Shown here: positions 1 through 10,950 of the stretch, piece after piece
Numbering within the stretch: position 1 is the stretch's first letter
Layout: each line of letters starts with the position of its first letter
Assembly: GCA_021397835.1 (NCBI GenBank)
Contig: JAJFZO010000734.1
Span: 310,001 to 374,000 of the forward strand
Source: Moringa oleifera
Lineage: Eukaryota; Streptophyta; Magnoliopsida; Brassicales; Moringaceae
Length of the DNA stretch: 64,000 nucleotides
Direction: 5' to 3'
Notes under the pieces: model-generated
Databases searched by the model: none
What the model saw: the letters and a program-made list of their open reading frames with translations, nothing else
What the model was told of the DNA's origin: nothing
Made by a program: the position numbers and the translations under genes

Positions 1-545
1 TTGGTTAATGTAATACCTGAAACTCCTCTGAAAGGTGAGAGATTTCATAAATGCATGCCATACATCTAAATCTATGAAACTCTTATATTTTGCTGGTGGC
101 AACCTCAAGTATTCTAGGTCATCCATGAAAGGTAAGATTTGTTTCCTCACAAGAACGGTTTTGAAGCTCCTCCATTTTTGTGCAGCAGATTGGAGTACAT
201 ACCTTTTCAAAGTTACATCAATGTCATATGTCCCCTATAAAACACATTTACACAAATTAATGAAAACAGATCATTAGTATATAATTCAATTTTAAATGTA
301 AGCACTTGCATATTTTATAACACGTACTGAAATTGTTTCCTAAATCTTATTCTTTAACTCATATGGGACAGTATGCCAATTGTTAAGCATAATAGGCACT
401 ACATGTCGTACAATAACACCAATATAACTGTTTATCGTTACACCATGCTTTCTGATAGGCTGTCCTTTCTCATTTAATTGGATTGATATCTTTTGTCCCA
501 TTGATCTATACTTAATAACATCAGGCATAGTGGTAATGCCTTATT
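1..545 (-). pseudogene. En/Spm C-terminal (Transposase_24-like) region, copy A, partial
   Basis: Reverse-strand frames give MPDVIKYRSMGQKISIQLN, KGQPIRKHGV, SYIGVIVRHVVPI and NNWHTVP at 528-340. After an intron they give RYVLQSAAQKWRSFKT and DDLEYLRLPPAKYKS, with SFIDLDVWHAFMKSLT at about 230-30. Copy B has the same segments at 14520-15050. The family, often called Ptta/En/Spm transposase, is a presumed DNA-binding or accessory C-terminal part of CACTA genes. The region is cut off by the window edge. Confidence 0.8.
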
Positions 546-899
546 TTTTGCATTTTTGAGAGGCATGAGCTGCTCGATCTGATGAACCCATTAAATCTAC
601 AAATTAAATACCAGCAAATTAACAATACATATTCATAAAACATATAAAGTTAAAAGTGAATAAAAACTAACATGTAAAAACTTAATTCATAAAAAAATAG
701 ATTAAAAAAATTATAAGGCATATGTAAAGTTTAACATTACCTATCATATTAGTCAAACCCAGAATCCTTCACCATCTTCCCTAGCATAGGCAACTACATT
801 GTCGTCTATTTAATTGAAGAATTCAAAATATGGTAAATTATTACAAAAAGGCATATGATCCAGACTAATGTCACCCAAATCATCTTCTTCATCAAAGTC
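546..899 (-). other. Intron-like AT-rich interval within copy A
   Basis: This interval separates the DUF4216 and En/Spm C-terminal parts of copy A, matching the position of the 14330-14470 intron in copy B. Its right part still encodes acidic residues (the DEEDDLGDISLDHMPF-like stretch near 900-840) colinear with 14190-14240 of copy B. No separate gene is visible. Confidence 0.6.
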
Positions 900-1565
900 T
901 TTTCGAGGTGTTGACATTACAAGCGACTATTTTGTATTGATTGGATCTTCAACATAAAATACTTGTCTCGCTTGTGAAGCTAGTATAAATTGATTATTTT
1001 TATGCCCAATTTGATTAAGATTAACAAGGATAACTCCTAGATCATCAACTTTAACACCATTACTATTCTCAATCCTATCGCATTGAAAAATTGGGACTCT
1101 AAATAGAGTGTAATCCAGCTCCCATATCTCTTGTATTACCCCATAAAATACCATATCACCATATACTGGATTTTTATCTTTTGCACTCAAAATTTGCAAT
1201 GGTATTAGCAATTAAAGTGACTCCACTATTTTGGTGCACTCTTGAGTTATCTCTTTCTTTTGTATAAAAATGACAACCATTAATAATGTATCTAGGATAC
1301 TTGATTACTGTGACTTGAGGTCCATGAGCAATCCATCGTAAAGTTGATGAGATATTATAATTAGATAATGAAAGTTGATAACCAACATATAATAAATAAT
1401 TTATTAGTTCAACCATTATGGACAAATATGACTTAATGGTGGACTTGTAAAGATTCTTACCTGTGTGTGCAACCAATTGATGAAGGTGCGATTATGCTCA
1501 TCATGCAACCACTTTCGTCTTTTTGACTTCATGGGATTGTCAACAGTTAATTGGTTTGAATACTC
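900..1565 (-). pseudogene. DUF4216 region of CACTA transposase (copy A)
   Basis: An exon at about 1565-1460 encodes KWLHDEHNRTFINWLHT and ends at a GTAAG donor shared with copy B at 13618. After an intron the reading resumes near 1385 with NYNISSTLRWIAHGPQ and continues to FYTKERDNSRVHQNSGVTL. It then passes through a frame change to KDKNPVYGDMVFYGVIQEIW, VDDLGVILVNLNQIG and ASQARQVFYVEDPINTK near 930. These are the classical DUF4216 motifs. The split into two overlapping frames at about 1190 shows at least one frameshift relative to copy B. Confidence 0.87.
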
Positions 1566-1634
1566 ACTGCATGATAAGAATAATTCATATAAACATTTGA
1601 AATTGTCTTTGATGTGGCATAATAAATGGGTTAT

Positions 1635-2200
1635 AAATATTACCTTATGTAAGGTTGAATTTCACTTGTATTCGTTAAAACATATAAATGAGCTCGTTGA
1701 AGAAGATCATGGTGAACTTGTTCAATCCATCCACCAGCTAAAGGTCTTCAATTTTCAGTTGAATAATCAAATACATTCTTCCTTAGAGGAATCCTAATAG
1801 AATCTGTATTGGATAAATAATCTGCATAACATTTTAGTGCCTATTCTACTATGCATGATTGAGCAATACATCCCTCAGACTTGTTACGATTTTGAACATA
1901 ACCCTTCAACACCTTCATGTGTCTTTCAAACAGGTACACCTACCTCAAATATACAGGACCACATAGTTTCACTTCTCTAACTAGGTGAACAGTTAAATGA
2001 ACCATAACATCAAAGAAGCTGGGAGGAAAGTACTTCTCTAGTACACATAGTATTGTCACAAGTTCACATTAAATGTCATCTAACTTTGAAATATCTACCA
2101 CCTTTTGGTATAACGAATTGAAGAACATACGAAGTCTAATTAGAGCATATATGATATGTTTCGGTAACACTGCTCATAGAGTAACAGGTAAGAGTTATTA
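1635..2200 (-). pseudogene. DUF4218 region of CACTA transposase (copy A)
   Basis: Reverse-strand reading gives LEKYFPPSFFDVMVHLTVHL, then REVKLCGPVYLR, then FERHMKVLKGYVQNRNKSEG. This is the DUF4218 signature that follows TNP2 in plant CACTA proteins. It ends with HLYVLTNTSE at about 1680 and a GT splice donor near 1640. Stops interrupt the reading, for example where copy B has RWMYPFE and copy A has a stop plus VYLFE, a likely TGG-to-stop change. The function of DUF4218 is not established. It is part of the same transcript as the flanking TNP2 and DUF4216 regions. Confidence 0.85.
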
Positions 2201-2229
2201 CATTAAAGTGTGACAATCATGCGAATTTA

Positions 2230-4110
2230 ACCGATATAGCGTTAAGTCATCCATAAAAACAAGATTTTTGATGTTTGAAGAATACCCATCTGGCACCTTA
2301 ATCTTACTGAGCACTTTACAAAATCTCCTTTTCTTCATCTCTCGACAATGTATAGCATGCAGGTGGTAGAAATGTATCATTATTGTGATGTTGTGGTACC
2401 AATTCATACCTTAATCCCATTTCTTGCAGATCCATTCTAGCTGTTACCCCATTTTTTTGATTTTTCCCCAATATTAAGCAATGTGCCTACAAGATTATCA
2501 CATACGTTCTTTTCTATATGCATAACATCAAGCACATGTCTGACATGTAAGGACTTCCAGTATGATAAGTCAATGAAAATTGATCTCTTCTTCCAACATT
2601 GTGAAATCACATCTTCATTATTTCATTTATGTTTTTTTTTTTCGACTTCCCCCTTGAATTTGATAAACTTTGAACCTTAGAGAAGACTTCTTCACTAGTT
2701 AATGGTTATTGAGCAACTCTGAATTCTTATTCCCCATTAAAAGCTTTCTTTTATTTATGATAAGGATGATGTTATGGTAAAAATCTTTTATGTCCAATAT
2801 ATGACATTTTCTTACTATGCTGTAAATGAACTGCATTGGTATTCTCAACACAAATAGGACAAGCATTGTAACATTTAACCGTACAACCAGACAAGTTACC
2901 ATAAGTAGGAAAATCATTAATAGTCCGTAACAAAATAGCTCTCAAGTTGAATGATTCTTTTTGGTACACTTCATAAACTTCCACACTAGTGTCCCACAAT
3001 ATTCGTAAGTCTTCTATAAGTGGTGCCAAGTAAATATTTATATCATTACCAGGTTGTTTAGGGCCTGATATTAATAGTGTTAATATCATGAACTTTCTTT
3101 TTATTGTTAACCATGGTGGTAACAACTATATCGACTATTTAATGTACTATGAGGATTAATCCCATCAGCTGAAATAGCAAGCCTTAAGTTTCTTAGTTTT
3201 GATGCAAATTCTGGCCACATACAGTCAACTATTTTCCATGATGGTGTATTTGATGGATGCCTCAACTGGCCGTCAACTTCTCTTTGACTTGAATACCATG
3301 TCAGATGTTTCAATATTTCAAAGCTTTTAAACATTCTTTTAAACCTAGGTATTGGTGGAAAATACCATAACACCTTAGCCAGCACCTCAGTCTGTATCTT
3401 GTTACTATTCTTCATTATTTTTCATCTAGAAAGACCATAAGTTGGACACTGAATCTCATTTTGAAACTCTTTTCGATATAATATGCAATCATTCGAACAT
3501 GCATGGATCCTGTGATACTCCATGCCTAATGCATTTAATGTTTTTTTGGCATCATACGTAGATGTAGGCATTTCATTATTCTCTGGCAACATTTCAGGTA
3601 TTAAATTTAAAAGTTCATTAAAGCTCTAGTCAGACCAATTGTACTTCACCTTCAAATTGTAAAGTTTAACTAGAGCAAATAGTTTAGTGAACTTTATTGA
3701 TCTAGAATACAAAGGTTTCTCAGCATCACTAAGTAACTTCATGAACTGGTTAGCATTACCGTTGTACTCTACAAATGCCTCTTGGACCATCTCTATAGTG
3801 TTCTCTACTTCTTACTCTTGGACAACCTCCCTATTAGCTTTAGCATTTCGACTTAGAAAAGACCCATCAAGACATGCTTCCCCATACCATATCCAATTAT
3901 TGTAACTTCGATAAACTCTATTAACAAATAAATGATCTCATATCTCACGTGGAGTCAGACGTTTCATATTACCATATTTAATGCACAGACAATGAATATG
4001 CTCAGGATTATCAGACTTTCGAATGGCATATTTCAAGAAATTAGTTACACCTATATCGTATTCATCTAACCTTCTATCAGCGAACAAGTCTCGTCCATTC
4101 TAATATTTAA
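2230..4110 (-). pseudogene. TNP2-type CACTA transposase, broken (copy A)
   Basis: The reading starts near 4107 with the EWTRLVR motif of the plant transposase-associated domain, followed after a one-base slip by the DRRLDEYD region and a Cys-containing patch. It continues through a conserved stretch around 3600-3430 (EMPTSTYDAKKTLNALGM). The Transposase_21 core follows at 3415-2772, with KVLWYFPPIPRFKRMF, MWPEFA, ADGINPHSTL and a Cys-rich CPIC segment. The core ends near 2510-2550 with the DVMHIEKN motif typical of the TNP2 C-terminus. TNP2 is the DDE-type transposase of CACTA elements and acts in the nucleus on element ends. There are several in-frame stops (for example near 3640 and 3440) and frame changes, so no full protein is possible. 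Assignment to the family is secure; exon limits are approximate. Confidence 0.88.
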
Positions 4111-4150
4111 CACTCCATATGTTAGCACATCAACTTGATTCTGTCAACGT

Positions 4151-5567
4151 ATATGTATGCATGTCAACCAATTTTTACAAGCAGGATGATCTTATACCAT
4201 TCGGAAATGCAACATCTATGTGGCACATGATAAATCATGCTTCATTTAATTTCATAAAAAATTCGACACCATATCCCTATAGTTCTTCAAGTACATGACT
4301 TATGTAGATACTTTTTGGTGTTTTTTTTTTTAAATTAGAACACCAACAAATATCCACTAGTATGTACTCGAAGAACAAAGGATATGTAACTCAAAATTTG
4401 TTATGAAATAAAATGAATCAAGATTTATACATCATGTGCACTACATAAATATTACATTCTCAAACTGTCCAAACTGGACAATTAAAGAATTATAAATGAA
4501 AATTTTTATTTAATCCACATGTTATACACATGGATTATAATAAAATATTTATTTATAATTCTAAAACGGTATCTAAGGTTATATTTACTAAGCATAATGT
4601 GCTAACTTTGTACACACAAATGGATTTTTTTACTAATTGGTGAAATAATTTTTAAATGTAAAATTACACAAGTATAACTTGAATTTACATCAAATTAAAA
4701 AATCATTAAATAAAATTTTGTAAAAGAATAATGCTTACCTTAATGATGATTCCCTAATTAGCTTGCAATACTATCTTCTTTCAAGTTGTCAACTTTTGTG
4801 AGAAAAAACTAAATACTTAAAAAATTGAAAATAAAAAGATCAACTTACTATATAAGCCCACTTCTAAAGACCCTCGAATTAATGGTAATCTAAAAATATA
4901 TATTTTTTGTTAAAATATCTGCAAGACTTTTGTCGATGACACAAACTTAACTATATTTACTAACATGACTGTAAATGAAATCAAATAATTGACAGTATCA
5001 TCCACAAATTGCAACTATGATCAGACTAAATTTAAATTTTGATTATATAAGCCAAAAATAATGAAATCTAATATCTTAATAATGTTAGCCTTAGGCTTTT
5101 GCCCATCGAAATTATGGATCATATAATAGTCTCCTCTGTTTAAATAAATTTTTAAAATTTGGTCAATATCATTAGCACTTTTTTTTTTTATATATATAAT
5201 GATGGTCATTATAGATATTATTGTCGTGATGATTTTTAATAATCGTTATAAAAATGGAAATACCATTATAAAATCTCATAAAATTAAATTACTAAAATAT
5301 TTTAATTAATATTTCTAATTTCATTTAATTATTACTTTTTAATTATAATAATCAAATAGCACACAAATGATATCAAATAACAAATAACCAATCATCATTT
5401 CACATAATTTCTTTACTTAAATTTGTAAATCTTTACACTCTATAAGTTATGAGATGTTTTAATTTATCACAATAAATAATGATAACAATTAATTTAAATC
5501 CCATCCTATACTTCTTTTGTATTATTAAAAACTTTTTCTTATGCTACCGTTATTCATGAGAAATCAT
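4151..5567. other. AT-rich spacer between CACTA copies A and B
   Basis: Strongly AT-rich DNA without a credible coding region. It probably includes the 5' untranslated part of copy A, because TNP2 reading on the minus strand stops near 4110. No CACTA terminus or tandem array was recognised. The short reading frame at 5021-5209 is low-complexity and has no recognisable domain. Confidence 0.55.
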
Positions 5568-5649
5568 TACTACAAAAATTATAATAATTGACATCAATTT
5601 AATGACAATTATTCACAGAACTATCATTGAAAGATTTATTAACATTTTT

Positions 5650-5871
5650 TATGACAGTTATTCCAAAACTGTCATTAAAAGTAAGATTTTTAACGCTAAT
5701 TAAAGAAGAACTGGCGTTAAAAACCCATGACTTAAATATTTAATGTCAGTTCCTAAAGAACTGACATTAAAATATCCATCAATTTGGCATTTAACGCCAG
5801 TTCTCAAGGAACTAACGTTAAAACATAAAGCCTTTGACGCCAACTTTTGAAGAATTGGCGTTAAAGGCCAA
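5650..5871. repeat. Left subterminal palindromic array of copy B
   Basis: Five palindromic units of roughly 30-35 bp lie at about 5651-5681, 5691-5727, 5741-5771, 5791-5822 and 5836-5870. Each has the form TTAAYG-CC/AC-AGTT, a loop, then AACTG-GCG/ACA-TTAAA. In CACTA elements such subterminal repeats are the binding sites of the element's TNPA-like protein; that role is inferred here from family knowledge. Three of the five carry the CGCC/GGCG half-site variant rather than the GACA/TGTC type seen at the right end. Confidence 0.8.
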
Positions 5872-5934
5872 AATAGCTGCCACCTCTAATGAGCCACACA
5901 GGCTTTCATCTTTGGGCATGCCCTAATCCAGTTG

Positions 5935-6300
5935 CATCTGTTGTAGCAGCAACCGCTACAGCAATCGCAGTAGCAACAATTGTTGCTGTTGCTTTTTGCA
6001 GCAGCAATGGCTGCTTACAGCTGTAACGACGACTGCTGCTACTACTACAAGAAGCAGCATCAATGGCTGGTTACAGCAACAGCGACCATTGTTGCTGCTT
6101 CTTACAGCAGTGATGGTTGCTTACAGCTGCAGTAAGACTGCTGCTGCTGCTGCTACTGCAAGAAGCAACAGGAATGGTTAATTACAGTAGCAGCAGCTGT
6201 TCCTGCTGCTTCTTGCAGTAACGATGGCTGCTTACAGCAGCAATGGCAGCCATTACTGCAGCTTCTGCTGTAAGCAGCAGCGGCCGATGCTATTGCAAGA
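5935..6300. repeat. Interspersed CAG/CTG-rich quasi-palindromic block
   Basis: GCAGCAG and CTGCTGC trimers alternate on the same strand with short spacers such as TTACAGC and AATGGCTG. Many local hairpins are therefore possible. The block is much richer in G+C than its surroundings. Alanine-, leucine- and glutamine-rich readings arise in several frames simply from the trinucleotide composition and are not taken as genes. The position just inside the subterminal repeats recalls the GC-rich downstream control region of maize En/Spm, but this equivalence is inference. Confidence 0.7.
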
Positions 6301-8117
6301 AGCTACAGCAACCACCACATTCCCGGTTAGGACTCCTCTGCTTAGGCGACACAATCCTTTCAATTTCCTTGCTTCTTTCTCTCTGCTTTTATGCTCGTTT
6401 TTGCTTGAAGTTTTTTTAGGCTTTCATAAATTCTTAATTTTGTTTGATTAAGTTTTGTTTTTCTGTATACACTTAGGTTTGAGCATCTTTCAGTTTTGGC
6501 TTTTGGGACAAGTTAAGAAAATGGAAATGGAAAATAAAGTATGTAGATTTTTCTCATTCAATGGTTTTTGGCATATGAGATAACGAAAGTTTAAGGTGAA
6601 CTCTGCTAGAAAGAAGCTAATTGTCCCACAAAATTTGAAATTTAGAGCTTCTGGGTTCATTTTCTTTCTTGTTTTCCAGCATTTTATTCTGCCGATAATC
6701 AAAATGACCATAATGAGATTGAAGTCAAGCTCTGTTCTCCTATCTTTGCATACTGCTAGGCTAGAATTTATTAGTGCTACAGTGGCTATGTATTTATGTT
6801 GGGTCCAGATGATTCTTAGCAATTAGTGTAACATGTTAAAGCAATGGCTGAATTTGAACTTTTAGCTTAAAAAGGAAAAAATAAAAAGCGGCAAGGAATT
6901 TAAGGTCCTTAAATGACATAATTATTTTATACTAGAGGTCTCTTGATTAGTAGCACAAAAGAGTTCCAGGTTTAATAGCTTAAGGAAATTTTTCTCAATC
7001 ACAATTGGAAAATCCTTAGAGAAAAATGTGAATGTACGCATACAGGGAAAATAAAAATAAAGATTATATTTCGACAGTGTCCCTGATAAATTTTGAAAAA
7101 TGAACTAAATATTGTTCACATTGGTATTGATTTTTGACAAAATTTAGCTGAAGCATCTACCACTAAAGATCCCATGACTGCAGAACCCTTCATATAGATA
7201 CATTTTTCCATTAAACCCCACTGTTTTCTCCGTTGTTCACTCACATTTTGCGCCCCTACTTCAAGTACAGCTGGGGTAGTCTTAATAGAATTTTAGGACC
7301 CTAATTTCTAAAATAAAAATGAAAATTACCAAAGCTTTTCATTCTTAATTGTTCTATCATAATGTTAACGTTCCACATAAAATTGAAATCAATTTAGTTC
7401 CTACTCAAGATATAGGCTTGTAGGTAATTTAATCATAAGATCGGGAGGGGGAAGAAACATGATAGAATAGAAAGATAAAAGTTTCACCAAGCCTTGATTT
7501 TGTTCCAAGGCAATTTTACAAAATTTTGCAATTCAGAAGTAACTAATGCAAGAATAGAGAATCCGCAACAATCTTTTTGAGTAACTAAGTCTCATGATCA
7601 GAACTTCTACTTCTACCTATTTTCACCTTCCATCCTTATAGCTGCCTCTGTAATGCACCACAAATATTCAGTGGGCCAAATAATCCTTTCCTTCATAGAG
7701 AACTCCATTTCGAACTAGAATCTTGCTTGCCTAAAAAGTTCTAAAATAAACTTTTACAACCAATACACTAAAGTTAAAAGTGACAATTTAATCAGGCAAT
7801 TTAATGTCTTTACTATTAAGGGTAAGAAGCATTGGCCTATCCTCTGGTAATCATTTAGGTGGACAAATTAGGATTTCTCGTCTTTTGCTAGGCAGCAAAG
7901 CTCATTTGAGGCTTAAGAATCATAAGTCAGATGGAAACTGGGACATAAATCAAGTACACATGGTTAAAGGGAAAGCTCTAGAATGGCTATCAGCTCTTGA
8001 GGTGTGATGGTGAGTCTGTTGGGTATCAACTATTCTGTTTTCTTCAGTTTCATCTGTAGGTGCTTTATACTATCTAGTTTCTATACATTGTAGGGCATCG
8101 AAGCCAAATTCTTACAA
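6301..8117. other. Captured or acquired non-coding sequence of unknown source
   Basis: Base composition is closer to genic flanks than to the AT-rich transposon parts. It includes a pyrimidine-rich leader-like stretch at 6310-6420 and a TTTTCCAG acceptor-like site near 6680. No recognisable coding exon is present. The part nearest 8117 is downstream of the UBP1 stop codon on the minus strand and may be its 3' untranslated region. The origin of the rest cannot be decided from sequence alone. Confidence 0.45.
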
Positions 8118-9396
8118 TCACTGGTAGTACATAAGCTGCTAAGCTGCAGCAACATTCTGAAACCCACCATCATATATTGCCTAGCTTACTCCAGCAGCAC
8201 CCACTCCTATTAGGGCCTGCTTCAGAGGATGATGTCCTTGCATCAAGGCATGGACACCACTTATCTTGCTCATGGCTAGTTGTGTTTCGTATGCTAAGAG
8301 GTCAATGGCTGAAAGCCCTGGTAACGGTGCAACAGTAAAGGGAGAAAGTGGGTTTGAACTTATTCGAGGTGGGGTGGGCTTGCTGCCCTAAGAGCACTAC
8401 AATCGCAAAATGGAAAACATAACAATCACTACAAGACCCCACATCAATGCATAAATATATACAAACATGAAAACAATTGCCAAACTTTATTATAATCGAG
8501 GAGTTGATACTTTTTCAGTACTTATACATATAAGTTGCATAAGCAACAAAAACTGTACCTTAATTTGTTTGCCACACAGAAATGACTGGGAATTTCCCAT
8601 TTGAATTGCCAAAGCTACCTCAGCATGAGTGCTGTATCTCACAAAACCAAAATGTTTGTCTCTCTGAACTCGAATCTCCTCAATCACTCTAGCACCAAGG
8701 ACATGGAAGTGGCGGTGAAGAGCAAGCTAGGTAACCTGCAGAGTAGAAAAATGTAACAAGTTAAATTAATTGTAAGTGCACCTTTGAGAAATGTGACACT
8801 GGATAATCAAAAAAAATTTTCCTATCCTTTCAAACTTTCAGACTGAAAAATACAGATTCCAAAACGCATCTCTCTTTTCTGTCTCTAACACACACACACA
8901 CATACACACAAATGGGAAGAAAGTTGGTAGAAAAATGATGGTTTCCTACCTCTGGAGCAAGATTGCCAACATAAACAAAAGTGTACTGGGGATTGTTTTT
9001 AGGAGCCTCACTATTTGTTGTCTCTTTTCCATCTTCTGCACATGGAAGGTTACAAATATCAGCTCACTGATCAACAAGTTTAAGACCTATAGACACATAT
9101 TTCAAGTTATTACACAACCACTTCATCCACACAAAGCAGAATCACAACATAGACTAACAAGATAAAAAGCCAAAAAGAGTGCAATACATCTAAGGTATGG
9201 AAACAATCAACAAGAAATTTTTGATTTTCAATGTTTTAGAACAAGAAAATAATCATCCATAATACAATAGATGCACCTGACGAGCCATTGGTCAGTTTCA
9301 TCACACTTTTGGCATCAGAACTCTGCTTGTCCTCACTAGCTCCCGCACCTTTTGTTGCCCAGTTACATCGTATCTATCTACTACCCAGCCACTTTC
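8118..9396 (-). pseudogene. Captured 3' half of a UBP1-type oligouridylate-binding protein gene (RRM2 end, RRM3, C-terminus)
   Basis: Four exons are visible on the minus strand, all with GT-AG borders: 9396-9277, 9035-8950, 8735-8559 and 8396-8118. Exon 1 encodes KWLGSR, a stop, [11 protein letters not shown] and a KQSSDAKSV linker, which is the end of RRM2. Exon 2 encodes [16 protein letters not shown], the RNP2 strand of RRM3. Exon 3 encodes [19 protein letters not shown] and [20 protein letters not shown], including RNP1. Exon 4 encodes [25 protein letters not shown] and the terminal GGFQNVAAA-stop-QLMYYQ, then TGA. UBP1 proteins are nuclear three-RRM proteins that bind U-rich pre-mRNA. 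Reading frame and intron phases are preserved across all junctions, so this was genomic DNA, not cDNA. Five in-frame TAG codons make it a pseudogene. It runs opposite to the host transposase gene. RRM1 and half of RRM2 are absent. Confidence 0.9.
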
Positions 9397-9459
9397 CTAA
9401 GAAAAGAAAATACATGCTGTTAAAACTTTGTGAAAACTGTAGTAGTGGCCATGAACGTG

Positions 9460-9562
9460 GAGTTATGATGATTTCAAATTCTCTTACACATGCATACCAG
9501 ACAAGTGATGATTTTAAATTCTCTGGCCTTCAACGCCAGTTATGGAATAACTGACGTTAAAG
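9460..9562. repeat. Right border of captured segment: 40-bp direct repeat plus one subterminal palindrome
   Basis: The string GATGATTTCAAATTCTC at 9467 recurs with one change at 9507, a 40-bp spaced direct repeat. It is immediately followed by a palindromic unit (CAACGCCAGTT, loop, AACTGACGTTAAA) at about 9529-9561, of the same type as those at 5650-5871. The captured DNA therefore appears to sit inside the left subterminal array. Confidence 0.65.
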
Positions 9563-9669
9563 GATATGTTATCTTGCTTTTTAAGGTTGGGATCCTAAAT
9601 TGTTTTCCAGAGCCCTCTAGAGCCCACCATAACATTCCGCATAATTTTTCCTCTTTAGGTAAGAATGCT
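9563..9669. other. Short spacer inside copy B
   Basis: Non-coding interval between the last left-end palindrome and the 116-bp repeat array. Nothing else is recognised. Confidence 0.5.
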
Positions 9670-10060
9670 CCTCTTCACAAACTATCCAAAAAAAGCTGCA
9701 CAACCGCATAACCATTCTTTGGCCATTCTCTTGTTTGCTATCCGCTTAAAAGCAGCTGGGCTAGCTACTGATAGCCTTTTCGGCCCTCTCCTTTTTGGTC
9801 TCTGTCTAGAAGCAGCTGCACAACCAACCATTCTTTGGCCATTTTCCTGTCTGCTGTCCATCTAGAAGCAGCTGGGGTAGCTGCTGGCAGCCTTTCCAGC
9901 CCTTTCTTTTTTGGTCTCTGTCCAGAAGCAGCTGCATAGCCAGCCATTCTTCGGCCATTCTCCTGTCTGCTGTCTGTCCAAAAGCAACTGGGGTAGCTAC
10001 TGGCAGCCTTTTCAGCCCTATCCTCTTTAGTCTCTGTCTAGAAGTAGGTAGACCGGCCAG
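9670..10060. repeat. 116-bp tandem repeat, about 3.3 copies
   Basis: The marker GGTCTCTGTC occurs at 9797 and 9913, and as AGTCTCTGTC at 10029, giving a period of 116 bp. Each unit contains AGAAGCAGCTG, then CATTCTTTGGCCATT or close variants, then CTGTCTGCTGTC and a second AGCAGCTGGGGTAGCT. Because 116 is not a multiple of three, the readings on the minus strand at 9765-10144 change frame in each unit. They are best seen as by-products of the repeat rather than a protein. Confidence 0.85.
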
Positions 10061-10159
10061 CTGCTGGATTAGCAGTGATATTGCCTGTCTCCTTGCTTCT
10101 TCCTCTCTCATTTGCCTCAATCTAGCCGTACCCTTCCCTTCCATTCATTCAAACATATG

Positions 10160-10950
10160 TAAGTATTTTGGTATAGATTTGAAATTTTTTTATGAAATCT
10201 AAGTTTCATAATTTTGATTAAATATGGTTTAAAAAATGTATTGAGAATGTATATTATTTCGAGAAGTTTTTTATTAAGTGTGTTAGGTGAATTGTTATCA
10301 ATTGATGAAATTTGATTTTTTTTTTCATTAGTATATTTTGATGAACATATTTGGTATGAATGGATATATATTGATATATTTATTATTTCTTAATTATTAA
10401 GATTTTTAGATTAATTGATAAATTAATCTAAATGTTAATTAGATGAATTTATATTTTGATAAATTAATTATATATTAGGTGTAGATGAATTTATGTTTGA
10501 ATTAATTTTTTAACGAAAGATTAATTGGTATATTTTGTCAAATTTAATTATATTGACTTTATTGTTAATATAAATTAATATATTTAGTTAGATTTTAAAT
10601 AGATAATTAATTAATTATATGCTTGTAATATAAACTATTAAATGTTATTTAAATTTTAATCAATTAAGTGCTTATATAGTAAATTAGATGTTAATTAAAT
10701 ATTCACTATATCTTAATTAATTAAATAATTATTAATTATATATTTAAATTTTAATTAATAAATTTGATGCTTGTAAAGTAAATAATTAACTGTTATTTAA
10801 ATTTGAGTTAATTTAATAGTTAGTTAATTAGATGTTTTCATTAACTTTTTGTATTAATTAATTAAATAGTTATTAATCGTTTATTTAAATTTTACTTAGT
10901 ATATTAGATGCTTGAAAAGTAAATAATTAAATGTTTTTTAAATTTCAGAA
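10160..10950 (+). other. AT-rich quasi-repetitive 5' region of the copy B transposase gene
   Basis: Very AT-rich DNA with several diverged copies of a motif running TTAGATGCTTGWAAAGTAAATAATTAA and TTATTTAAATTTT (for example near 10620, 10750 and 10890). It ends with a polypyrimidine-poor TTTCAG acceptor directly before the first recognisable transposase exon. It probably represents 5' untranslated region plus intron. Confidence 0.55.

Larger units (their letters stand above)
1..4150 (-). mobile_element. CACTA (En/Spm) transposon copy A, partial, continues beyond left edge
   Basis: Reverse-strand reading gives, in order, an N-terminal transposase-associated region, TNP2, DUF4218, DUF4216 and an En/Spm C-terminal region, the same order as copy B at 10951-15700 on the plus strand. 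The sequence is colinear with copy B; over a stretch compared by eye (the TNP2 part near 3300-3400) identity is roughly 80 percent. The element is broken by stop codons and small indels and is not functional. Its 3' end lies outside the window. Its 5' end should lie right of 4150, but I could not find a terminal inverted repeat before copy B begins at 5568, so it may be truncated by or interleaved with copy B. Confidence 0.9.

Noticed and set aside
5996..6451. Plus-strand frames rich in Gln, Ala and Thr.
   Set aside because: They are the product of the CAG/CTG-rich block. All three frames stay partly open and none continues into a domain.
9765..10144. Overlapping minus-strand frames rich in Gln, Arg and Leu.
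   Set aside because: They are generated by the 116-bp tandem repeat, whose period is not a multiple of three.
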